Shown here: piece after piece, positions 28,244-35,417 of the stretch
Numbering within the stretch: the stretch's first letter is position 1
Layout of the letters: each line of letters begins with the position of its first letter
Assembly: GCF_036421855.1 (NCBI RefSeq)
Contig: NZ_JAZGOK010000005.1
Origin: Georgenia_B sunbinii
GTDB lineage: Bacteria > Actinomycetota > Actinomycetes > Actinomycetales > Actinomycetaceae
Reading direction: 5' to 3' (one strand)
Length of the DNA stretch: 64,000 nucleotides
Notes under the pieces: model-generated
The model's input: only the letters and a program-made list of their open reading frames with translations
Databases searched by the model: none
Told to the model about the DNA's origin: nothing
Translations under genes and position numbers: made by a program

Positions 28244-28919
28244 CGGCACGCAGCCCTGGACCCCGGGCCCCGAGATCGAGCAGGTCCGTCTCGACGACGA
28301 CCGCACCCGCCGCCGCGGGTACCCCGAGGCGGTGCTCTGCGAGCCGAAGACCGTCGCCCAGGTGGCGGCCATCGCCGCCCAGGTCGCCGTCGCCGGCTCG
28401 CCGATGCTGTTCACCCGGGCCGACGACGACCACGCCGCCGCCGTGCTCGCCGCGCTTCCCGACGCGGAGCACTACCCCGAGGCCCGGCTGCTCGCCTGGC
28501 CGCCTGCACCGCCCCCGACGACCGGTGGCCTGGTGACGGTGCTCAGCGCCGGCACCTCCGACCTGCCCGTGGCGCTGGAGGCGCAGCTCACCGCCCATCA
28601 TCTCGGGCGGCAGACTGAGCTCGTCGTCGACGTCGGCGTCGCCGGGCTGCACCGGGTGCTCGGCCAGCTGGAGCTGCTGCGGCGCAGCCGGGCGATCGTC
28701 GTCGCGGCCGGGATGGACGGCGCGCTCGCCAGCGTCGTCGCCGGCCTCGTCGCCGCGCCGGTGGTGGCGGTCCCGACGTCGGTCGGCTACGGCGCCGCCT
28801 TCGGTGGGCTCGCACCGCTGCTGTCGATGCTCAACGCCTGCGCTCCCGGCGTCGCCGTGGTCAACATCGACAACGGCTACGGGGCCGGCCACCTCGCCGC
28901 CCAGATCGCCGCGCCGTGA
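28236..28919 (+). CDS. larB: LarB, pyridinium-3,5-biscarboxylate mononucleotide synthase
   Basis: A 227-residue protein related to AIR carboxylase (PurE) that carboxylates and hydrolyses nicotinic acid adenine dinucleotide in the first step of nickel-pincer cofactor synthesis. The C-terminal half has the PurE-like pattern AGTSDLPVALEA, VVAAGMDGALASVVAGLV and VAVPTSVGYGAAFGGLAPLLSMLNACAPGVAVVNIDNG, all typical of LarB. GTG 28236 lies inside the end of larE, so the two are coupled. The N-terminal part is a little short but plausible. Confidence 0.9.
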   Translation: MADGTQPWTPGPEIEQVRLDDDRTRRRGYPEAVLCEPKTVAQVAAIAAQVAVAGSPMLFTRADDDHAAAVLAALPDAEHYPEARLLAWPPAPPPTTGGLVTVLSAGTSDLPVALEAQLTAHHLGRQTELVVDVGVAGLHRVLGQLELLRRSRAIVVAAGMDGALASVVAGLVAAPVVAVPTSVGYGAAFGGLAPLLSMLNACAPGVAVVNIDNGYGAGHLAAQIAAP

Positions 28920-28945
28920 ACCCGGCCCGGCGGCACCCGCGCGCG

Positions 28946-28963
28946 ATGGCAACTTGTGGCAAC
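28946..28963. promoter_or_regulatory. Operator 4: GTTGCCA pair upstream of the TRAP operon
   Basis: ATGGCAAC (28946-28953), TT, GTGGCAAC (28956-28963): on the minus strand GTTGCCAC and GTTGCCAT with the same 10-base step. It lies 254 bases before dctP in the 280-bp gap after larB. Nothing else recognisable is in that gap. Confidence 0.65.
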
Positions 28964-29199
28964 CAGTACGTGACGCAGCGCTCTATCTGGCTGAATCAAT
29001 GCCAAGAGGACCAGCACCTGCGACCGATGCCATCGCGACCGCTGCTCCGTGACAGTGATCCCAGGACGATGAGGTTCCCAGCTCGTCGCTCGGGGTTCAC
29101 GACCATCGACGGATCCGCCTCGCACACGCGACGCGGTCCCAGGCACCACCCACGCCCTGCCCCCCTGCACGGCGCCCCACATGAAGAATGGATCGCAAC

Positions 29200-30222
29200 A
29201 TGAGTACCAAGAAGAGCACGATCGTCATCTCGAGCGTCGCGGCGGCGACTCTTCTCCTGGCCGCCTGCGGGGGCGACGGCGACAACGGCGGCGGTAGCGG
29301 CGACGCCTCGGGCAAGACGATGCGTCTGGCGCTCAACCAGACCGAGGAGCACCCCTCCTACGTCGCGCTCGACCACTTCAACGACTACCTCGAGGAGAAC
29401 ACCGACGGGTGGGGCATCGACGTCTTCCCGAACGAGACCCTCGGCGCGCAGGCTGAGGCGATGCAGCTCGTCTCCGACGGCTCGGTCGACATGGCGATCG
29501 TCTCCGGCCCGCAGCTGGAGAACCTCAACTCCGACTTCACCGTCTTCAACCTCCCGAAGGTCTTCGACGACGTCGACCACCAGATGAGCGTCATCCACGA
29601 CCAGGAGATCGTCGGCGACCTGTACTCCTCGCTCGAGGAGTCCGAGAGCATCACCGTCCTCGGTGGCTTCACCCAGGGCGCTCGCAGCGTCTACACCAAG
29701 GACGGTGCGATCACGACGCCGGCCGACCTCAACGGCCAGAAGCTCCGCGTCCAGGAGTCCCCGCTGAACATCGCGATCGCCGAGGCGCTGGGCGCCTCCG
29801 CCACCCCGATGGCCTACGGCGAGCTCTACACCGGCCTGCAGTCCGGAGTCGTCGACGCCGCCGAGAACAACGAGGTCTCCTACTTCACCCAGCGCCACTA
29901 CGAGGTCGCCCCGTACTGGTCCTACACCAACCACCTCGTGGGCCTGGACTACCTGATCATCAACTCCGACGTGCTCGCCGAGATGAGCGACGAGGACCGC
30001 GCCGCGTTCGACGAGGGCTGGCAGGCCGCGTACGAGGAGCACACCCAGCTCTGGGCGGACGCCACCCAGGAGGCCATCGAGGGCGCCGAGGCCGGGGGCG
30101 CGACCTTCTCCGAGGTCGACGACGCCGCCTTCACCGAGCCGCTGGTCGCGCTCGCTGACGAGTTCATCACCAACGAGAGCCAGCAGGCCCTCTACGACGC
30201 CGCTCGCGCCGCCGCAGAGTGA
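29200..30222 (+). CDS. dctP: TRAP transporter solute-binding lipoprotein (DctP family)
   Basis: A 340-residue extracytoplasmic binding protein. The signal sequence ends in the lipobox LLAAC, so the mature protein is lipid-anchored at Cys. The fold markers of DctP are present (TLGAQAEAMQLVSDGSVDMAIVS; FTQGARSVYTKDGAITTPADLNG; GELYTGLQSGVVDAAENN). Its place in the locus suggests a hexuronate or aldonate ligand; the conserved arginine that binds the carboxylate is probably in KLRVQESP. Start 29200 is preferred for the signal peptide; an ATG four codons earlier is possible. Confidence 0.92.
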   Translation: MSTKKSTIVISSVAAATLLLAACGGDGDNGGGSGDASGKTMRLALNQTEEHPSYVALDHFNDYLEENTDGWGIDVFPNETLGAQAEAMQLVSDGSVDMAIVSGPQLENLNSDFTVFNLPKVFDDVDHQMSVIHDQEIVGDLYSSLEESESITVLGGFTQGARSVYTKDGAITTPADLNGQKLRVQESPLNIAIAEALGASATPMAYGELYTGLQSGVVDAAENNEVSYFTQRHYEVAPYWSYTNHLVGLDYLIINSDVLAEMSDEDRAAFDEGWQAAYEEHTQLWADATQEAIEGAEAGGATFSEVDDAAFTEPLVALADEFITNESQQALYDAARAAAE

Positions 30223-30263
30223 TCTGACAGGCCGAGCCAGACAACCAGGAAGGGAGGTCAACC

Positions 30264-30884
30264 GTGGATGCAGTCAAGAAGGGCCTGGACAAGGCCCTCT
30301 ACTGGATCACCGTGGTGCTGTTCGCGCTGCTCGTCGTCATCGTCGTGTGGCAGATCTTCAGCCGTCAGGTCCTCAGTACCCCGGCAACTTGGACCGATGA
30401 GGGGGCACGGCTGACCTTCGTCTGGCTCGGCCTGTTCGCCTCGGCGTTCGTGTTCGGGGAGCGAGGACACATCGCCGTCGAGTACGTCGCCCGCAAGCTC
30501 CCCGTCCGCGGGGAGCAGGTCGTCGCGATCCTCGTGCAGGTCATCGTGCTCGCCTTCGCCGTCGTCGTCCTCGTGTGGGGCGGCTGGCGGGCGTCGCAGA
30601 ACGCCTGGAACCAGGAGCTGAGCGCACTGCCGTTCACCTTCGGCCAGATGTACCTCGCGCTGCCGATCTCCGGCATCCTCATGGCGTTCTACTCGCTGTT
30701 CTACATCCAGGGCCTGGCCCGCGGCGTCATCGCGCCGTACGCGAACAACAGCGACGAGGACGACCCGGACCTGCAGATGGCCAAGTACACCGACCAGAGC
30801 CTCGTGCTGCCCGACGCCGACGACCAGACGTCGCCGAGCGCAGCGTCCCCCGAGGGACCCACCGACACCGGCAAGGAGGCCTGA
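30264..30884 (+). CDS. dctQ: TRAP transporter small permease (DctQ family)
   Basis: A 206-residue protein with four membrane segments (about 12-34, 50-68, 88-112, 128-150), typical of DctQ, and a long acidic C-terminal tail. WTDEGARLTFVWLG is the usual DctQ signature around the second segment. GTG 30264 has a strong ribosome site (AGGGAGGT). It sits 41 bases after dctP and one base before dctM, so the three form an operon. Confidence 0.9.
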   Translation: MDAVKKGLDKALYWITVVLFALLVVIVVWQIFSRQVLSTPATWTDEGARLTFVWLGLFASAFVFGERGHIAVEYVARKLPVRGEQVVAILVQVIVLAFAVVVLVWGGWRASQNAWNQELSALPFTFGQMYLALPISGILMAFYSLFYIQGLARGVIAPYANNSDEDDPDLQMAKYTDQSLVLPDADDQTSPSAASPEGPTDTGKEA

Positions 30885-30885
30885 C

Positions 30886-32196
30886 ATGGATCCCGCAACG
30901 CTTGCCGGGCTCATCCTGCTGTTCGGCATCATCATCGGCATCGTCCTGTCGATGCCCATCGCCGTCGTCATCGGCGTCTCCTCCCTCCTCGCCGCGATCC
31001 CCATGCTCGGCATGGAGGAGGCGGTGCTGGTCACCGCGCAGCGGATGTTCACCGGGATCAACTCCTTCCCGCTGCTGGCCATCCCGCTGTTCGTGCTCGC
31101 CGGCGTCATCATGAACAACGGTGGGATCGCCGGCCGGCTCGTCGACGCGGCCAAGGTCCTCACCGGCCGGATGCCGGCCTCGCTGGCGCAGACCAACATC
31201 GTCGCCAACGCGCTGTTCGGTGCGGTCTCCGGGGCGGCCGTGGCTGCGGCCGCAGCTGTCGGTACCGTGATGAACCCGCGGATGGCCAAGGAGGGCTACG
31301 AGCGCAAGTTCAGCGCCGCCGTCAACGTCGCTTCCGCACCGTCCGGGATGCTCATCCCGCCGTCAAACACCTTCATCGTCTACTCGCTGGTCTCCAGCAC
31401 GTCGATCGCGGCGCTGTTCATGGCCGGGGCGATCCCGGGCATCATGTGGGCCCTCGCCTGCATGATCGTCGTCTACCTCTACGCCCGAAAGCAGCCGGGC
31501 CGCCTCAAGTCCAAGGACCGCGTGACCTTCTCGCAGGCGCTGCTGGTCATCTGGCGCGCGGTGCCGTCGCTGCTGATGATCGTCATCGTCGTCGGCGGTA
31601 TCCTCGGCGGCTTCTTCACCGCGACCGAGTCGGCCTCCGTCGCCGTCGTCTACTGCCTCGTGCTGTCGGCGGCCTACCGCTCGATCAAGATGAAGGAGAT
31701 GCCCGGCATCTTCATCGACGCCGGTCGCACCACCGCGATCGTCATGCTCCTCGTGGCGGTCTCCACGGCGCTGTCCTTCGTCATGTCCTTCGCCCGGATC
31801 CCGGACGTCATCTCCGACGCGATTCTCGGTGCCACCGAGAGCAAGACGGTCGTGCTGCTCATCATGATGGTCGTGCTGCTGATCGTCGGGACGTTCATGG
31901 ACCCGACACCGGCCATCCTCATCTTCGTACCGATCTTCCTCCCGATCGTCACCGAGCTCGGGGTCGACCCGGTGCACTTCGGTGCGATGATCGTCATGAA
32001 CCTGTCGGTCGGGGTGATCACCCCGCCTGTCGGCAACGTGCTGTTCGTCGGCGCGAGAGTCGCCAGGCTGCGGATCGAGCCGGTCATCGGCCGGCTGTGG
32101 CCGTTCCTCATCGCGATCATCGCGACGCTGTTCCTCGTCGTCTTCATCCCGCAGCTCTCGCTGTGGCTGCCGACGGCCATGGGACTGCTCGGCTAG
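30886..32196 (+). CDS. dctM: TRAP transporter large permease (DctM family)
   Basis: A 436-residue membrane protein with about 12 segments that couples import to a sodium or proton gradient. Typical DctM patterns are FPLLAIPLFVLAGVIMNNGG, GAVSGAAVAAAAAVGTVMNPRM, SGMLIPPSNTFIVYS and FMDPTPAILIFVPIFLPI. AAGGAGG precedes ATG 30886. A strong terminator follows 14 bases after the stop, so the operon ends here. It would import a sugar acid for the UxaC/UxuB route. Confidence 0.94.
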   Translation: MDPATLAGLILLFGIIIGIVLSMPIAVVIGVSSLLAAIPMLGMEEAVLVTAQRMFTGINSFPLLAIPLFVLAGVIMNNGGIAGRLVDAAKVLTGRMPASLAQTNIVANALFGAVSGAAVAAAAAVGTVMNPRMAKEGYERKFSAAVNVASAPSGMLIPPSNTFIVYSLVSSTSIAALFMAGAIPGIMWALACMIVVYLYARKQPGRLKSKDRVTFSQALLVIWRAVPSLLMIVIVVGGILGGFFTATESASVAVVYCLVLSAAYRSIKMKEMPGIFIDAGRTTAIVMLLVAVSTALSFVMSFARIPDVISDAILGATESKTVVLLIMMVVLLIVGTFMDPTPAILIFVPIFLPIVTELGVDPVHFGAMIVMNLSVGVITPPVGNVLFVGARVARLRIEPVIGRLWPFLIAIIATLFLVVFIPQLSLWLPTAMGLLG

Positions 32197-32209
32197 CAGT
32201 AGTTACGCG

Positions 32210-32249
32210 GAAGGGGCGTCTGGACGGACATCCGTCCAGGCGCCCCTTC
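32210..32249 (+). terminator. Rho-independent terminator of dctPQM
   Basis: A 19-bp stem (32210-32228 with 32231-32249), with one G-U pair in the RNA and a 2-base loop, is followed by TTT. Confidence 0.85.
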
Positions 32250-32252
32250 TTT

Positions 32253-32571
32253 GCTGCCCGGCTGCCGTGCTGCCCGGCCCCGCTCCTGGCTCACCGCGCT
32301 CGCCGCGCCGGCGATCGGGTGGACAACGCCGGACGGTGCCTGCCCTGCGGCCTCACGACGGCCCTGCCCGTCGTCGTGGCGACCGGACGTCGGCCGCTAC
32401 CGCCTGCCCGGCCGATGGGCCATGATCAGCCCCGCCGTCGTCATCACGCGGCTCTCGCGGTGGCTGCTGCCGGCGGCCACCGGGCTGCTCCGCCCGTCGC
32501 AGGTCGATGAAGGCACCCGCTCACGGCTCACCGCGCTCACCGCTCCGGCCACCTGGCGGCCGGCGCGGTTC
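32253..32571. other. Gap without a recognisable gene
   Basis: About 320 bases between the dctM terminator and the mnhG stop. Frames are open, as usual in GC-rich DNA, but none has a family-like protein or a good start site. GCTCACCGCGCTC occurs twice (near 32289 and 32524) with similar flanks, suggesting an old partial duplication or a decayed gene. No 18-bp repeats are seen here. Confidence 0.5.
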
Positions 32572-32928
32572 TCAGAGCTGGGTGCGCGGGTCGTCGTCGG
32601 GCAGCTCGGCGGTGGCCAGCTCGTCCCAGTGCGTCCGGGGGCTTCGCGCGACGTCGGTCAGGTAGGCCGCTCGCGCCATCGCGCCGCCGCCGACACCTGC
32701 GGTCGTCAGCTGGATGACGATGGCCAGGGCCACGAGCAGTGCGTTACCCCAGCTGGGGAAGTAGGCGAGGACGCCGAGGAGGACGAGGATGATCGCCAGC
32801 CCTCCGGACAGCCCGACGGCGCTGAGCCGGCCGTAGAAGTCGGGCATCCGTACCAGACCCAGCGCACCGACGGCGAACACCACGGCGCCGAGCACGAACA
32901 GCACGTCACCGACCGTGTCGAGGTTCAT
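32572..32928 (-). CDS. mnhG: Na+/H+ antiporter subunit G
   Basis: A 118-residue protein with three membrane segments; MnhG/MrpG/PhaG family (VGDVLFVLGAVVFAVGALGLVRMPDFYGRLSA is the standard start). It is a structural subunit of the multi-protein Mrp cation/proton antiporter. ATG 32928 overlaps the mnhF stop (ATGA). The acidic tail after residue 95 is longer than the family minimum. Last gene of the operon. Confidence 0.95.
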   Translation of the reverse strand: MNLDTVGDVLFVLGAVVFAVGALGLVRMPDFYGRLSAVGLSGGLAIILVLLGVLAYFPSWGNALLVALAIVIQLTTAGVGGGAMARAAYLTDVARSPRTHWDELATAELPDDDPRTQL

Positions 32929-33182
32929 CGTTTGCCTCCGGTGATCAGACGCGCCAGCGAGAGTGCCGCGAGGAAACCGACGATCGTCGCCACCACCGCG
33001 ATGGTGATGACGACGTCGCTGCCGCGGACCACACCGATGAGGATGACGATCGCGACGAAGCCGTAGAAGACGAGGTCGGCCGCCACCGCTCGGTCCGCCG
33101 GCTCCGGTCCCACGACCATTCGGTAGGCCGCCGGGAGCATCGCCAGCACGAAGACTGCCAGGACGACATAGACAACTGTCAT
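32925..33182 (-). CDS. mnhF: Na+/H+ antiporter subunit F
   Basis: An 85-residue protein with three membrane segments; the conserved MrpF pattern RMVVGPEPADRAVAADLV is at about 22-39. ATG 33182 overlaps the mnhE stop by four bases, and its own stop overlaps mnhG. Confidence 0.95.
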   Translation of the reverse strand: MTVVYVVLAVFVLAMLPAAYRMVVGPEPADRAVAADLVFYGFVAIVILIGVVRGSDVVITIAVVATIVGFLAALSLARLITGGKR

Positions 33183-33571
33183 CGGTTGGTCACCCTCTTC
33201 CAAGCGCCGACCTGCGGGATCTTGGACGGCGCGCCGTCGAGCCGGGTAGCCGCCAGGAGACGTTGCTCCATCGCGTGCACGTCCGCCCGGAAATCGTCGG
33301 GTGTGGTGATGTACAGCGAGTGCACCCAGACGGTGGGCGACTCGGCGTCGACGGCGACGGTCACCGTCCCGGGCGTCAGGGTGATCATGTTGGCGATCAT
33401 CATGATCTCGAACGGGGTCCGGCAGCGCAGCGGGATCTCGATGAAGCCGGCCGACATCCGGGTGCCGGGCGTGATGATGTCGGCGCCGACGGTGACGTTG
33501 GCCTTGACGATCTCGAACAGGAAGTAGGGAGTGAACCACAGCGCGTGGCCCAGCCACCGGACGTACCGCAT
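33179..33571 (-). CDS. mnhE: Na+/H+ antiporter subunit E
   Basis: A 130-residue MrpE protein. It keeps the core NMITLTPGTVTVAVD and the C-terminal HSLYITTPDDF region but has only a short N-terminal membrane part: many MrpE proteins are about 160-170 residues with two more segments. The start at 33571 shares one base with the mnhD stop, and no upstream in-frame ATG is better, so the short form may be real. Confidence 0.9.
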   Translation of the reverse strand: MRYVRWLGHALWFTPYFLFEIVKANVTVGADIITPGTRMSAGFIEIPLRCRTPFEIMMIANMITLTPGTVTVAVDAESPTVWVHSLYITTPDDFRADVHAMEQRLLAATRLDGAPSKIPQVGAWKRVTNR

Positions 33572-35112
33572 CACAGCCCGTTCACCGCCTCGAGGTACGC
33601 GGTGAGGTCCAGCAGCCCTGCGGCCGCCTGACCGCTGAGCGCGAGCAGGCTCTGCCCGGCGAGCCCGAGGAAGAGGGTCACCCCGGTGAGCACGAGCGCC
33701 GGGGCGATGAGTGCGGTGCGTACCCGGATCGGGGCGATCACCGTCGAGCTGCCGGAGCTGCCGGAGCTGCCGGAGCTGGCGGAGCTGGCGGAGGTGGCGC
33801 CGGTGATGTCGCCCGCTGAGCTCGGCACGTTGCCGCCCCAGAACGGACCCGCCCAGATCTTCAGCATCGACATCAGCGTGATGAGGCTGACGACGATGGC
33901 GATGGCGAATGCCACCCACTCGCGGGCCTCGGCCATCCCCATGAGCAGTGACAGCTTCGCCACGAACCCGGAGAACGGCGGCATCCCGGCGAGCGACAGC
34001 GCCGCGCCGATGAAGGCGAACCCGACGAGCGGCTGACGACGTGCCACCCCGGCGATCTTGCTCAGCTCGCTGGTGCCGTAGGTGTGCTCCACCGCCCCGG
34101 TCGACAGGAACAGCGACGCCTTCACGATCATGTGGTGGATCAGGTAGAAGATGCCGGCGGTGAGCCCGAGCTGGGTGAACAGCGCGACGCCGAGCAGGAT
34201 GTAGCCGATCTGGCTGACCATGTGGAACACCAGGATCGACCTGCTGGTGGACTCCCCCACCGCGCCGAGCACACCGATGAGCATGGTGGCGGAGAACACC
34301 GCGACGCCGATCCACAGGTAGGTCGGGTCGCCGTCGAACATCGTGGCGTAGATGCGGTAGATCGCGTAGATCGCGACCTTGGTGTGCAACCCGGAGAACA
34401 GCGCCGTCACCGCCGGCGACGTGTCCGGGTAGGTGCGGGTGAGCCAGCCGTGGACCGGCACGACCGCGGCCTTGATGGACAGCGCGAGGAGCATCACCCC
34501 GCCCGCCGCGGCGACCAGCTCGTTCTCGCGCGCCACCGCTGCCAGCTCGCCGAGGTGCACGGTGCCGGCGACCCCGTAGACCAGCCCGACGCCTGCCAGG
34601 TAGACCGTGGACGTCAGGAGGTTGACGGTCACGTAGAGGCGCCCGGCCTTCATCCGGCGCCAGCCGCCGGTCATCGCGATCAGGCCGTAGGACGGCAGCA
34701 GCATGACCTCGATGAAGACGAAGAGGTTGAAGATGTCCGCGGTGAGCAGCGCGCCGTAGACACCGGCGGTCAGCACCGCGACCAGGGAAGGGAAGAACGG
34801 CGCGAGATCCTCGCGGGTGGCGATCGCGAACCACGCGCTCACGAGGACGAGGAGCGAGGTCGCGGTGAGCATGAGAGCGCTGAGCGTGTCCACCGCGAAC
34901 GGGATGGCTATGCCGGTCGGCCACAGTCCCACGTTGTGGGCAAGCACCGTCCCGTCACTCGTCTCCCACACCAGCAGCGCGCCACCGACGAGGCCGGCCG
35001 CCGGGGTGGCGAGCAGCACGACGGCTCGCCAGACGCGGTTCGGCACGACGGCCATCACGGCGGCCGCCATCAGCGGCACGGCCAGGAACAGCGGCAGGAG
35101 GGATGCGCTCAC
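33571..35112 (-). CDS. mnhD: Na+/H+ antiporter subunit D
   Basis: A 513-residue NuoN/MrpD-type proton-pumping membrane subunit with about 14 segments. The motif LLPSYGLIAMTG and the lysine/glutamate-bearing segments (VHGWLTRTYPDTSPAVTALFSG; LVFHMVSQIGYILLGVALFT) are typical. Near residues 433-448 a loop is expanded by a 9-bp repeat that reads SSGSSGSSGSS. GTG 35112 overlaps the mnhC stop (GTGA). Confidence 0.95.
   Translation of the reverse strand: MSASLLPLFLAVPLMAAAVMAVVPNRVWRAVVLLATPAAGLVGGALLVWETSDGTVLAHNVGLWPTGIAIPFAVDTLSALMLTATSLLVLVSAWFAIATREDLAPFFPSLVAVLTAGVYGALLTADIFNLFVFIEVMLLPSYGLIAMTGGWRRMKAGRLYVTVNLLTSTVYLAGVGLVYGVAGTVHLGELAAVARENELVAAAGGVMLLALSIKAAVVPVHGWLTRTYPDTSPAVTALFSGLHTKVAIYAIYRIYATMFDGDPTYLWIGVAVFSATMLIGVLGAVGESTSRSILVFHMVSQIGYILLGVALFTQLGLTAGIFYLIHHMIVKASLFLSTGAVEHTYGTSELSKIAGVARRQPLVGFAFIGAALSLAGMPPFSGFVAKLSLLMGMAEAREWVAFAIAIVVSLITLMSMLKIWAGPFWGGNVPSSAGDITGATSASSASSGSSGSSGSSTVIAPIRVRTALIAPALVLTGVTLFLGLAGQSLLALSGQAAAGLLDLTAYLEAVNGL
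33745..33800. repeat. 9-bp tandem repeat inside mnhD
   Basis: About six copies of a GCCGGAGCT-like unit code for a Ser-Gly-Ser/Ala-Ser loop between membrane segments. The 9-bp period keeps the frame, so copy number could vary without harm. Confidence 0.85.
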
Positions 35113-35417
35113 GAGTCTTCCTCGGTGTCGTCGTCGCGGTCGGTGACGGCGAGGGTCAGCATGTACACGGTGATGGAGAAGCTGATGACGATCGACGTGA
35201 GCACGAAGGCCTGCGGCAGCGGGTCAGCCGCAGCCGCGGCCGCGGTCTCCCCGATGAAGGGGATGTCACGCGTCGCGGTCACTCCGGCCGACAGCAGGAG
35301 AAGGTTGGCGGCGTGGCCCAGGAGCATGAAGCCGAGCACCACCCGGACCAGGCCACGCTGCAGCATGAGGTAGACCGCGCCGGCGACGAGGATGCCGATA
35401 CTCAGTGCGAGGGTCAT
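35109..35417 (-). CDS. mnhC: Na+/H+ antiporter subunit C
   Basis: A 102-residue NuoK/MrpC-like protein with three membrane segments (YLMLQRGLVRVVLGFMLLGHAANLL; PLPQAFVLTSIVISFSITVYML). The PLPQA(F/L)VLT(S/A)IVI signature is clear. ATG 35417 overlaps the mnhA stop, and its stop overlaps mnhD. Confidence 0.95.
   Translation of the reverse strand: MTLALSIGILVAGAVYLMLQRGLVRVVLGFMLLGHAANLLLLSAGVTATRDIPFIGETAAAAAADPLPQAFVLTSIVISFSITVYMLTLAVTDRDDDTEEDS

Noticed and set aside
28804..29052. Small open frame between larB and dctP.
   Set aside because: It starts inside larB in another frame, has no family features and crosses operator 4.
32251..33066. Open frame in the gap after dctM that continues opposite mnhG and mnhF.
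   Set aside because: It is low-complexity, lacks a good start site and overlaps real antiporter genes on the other strand.
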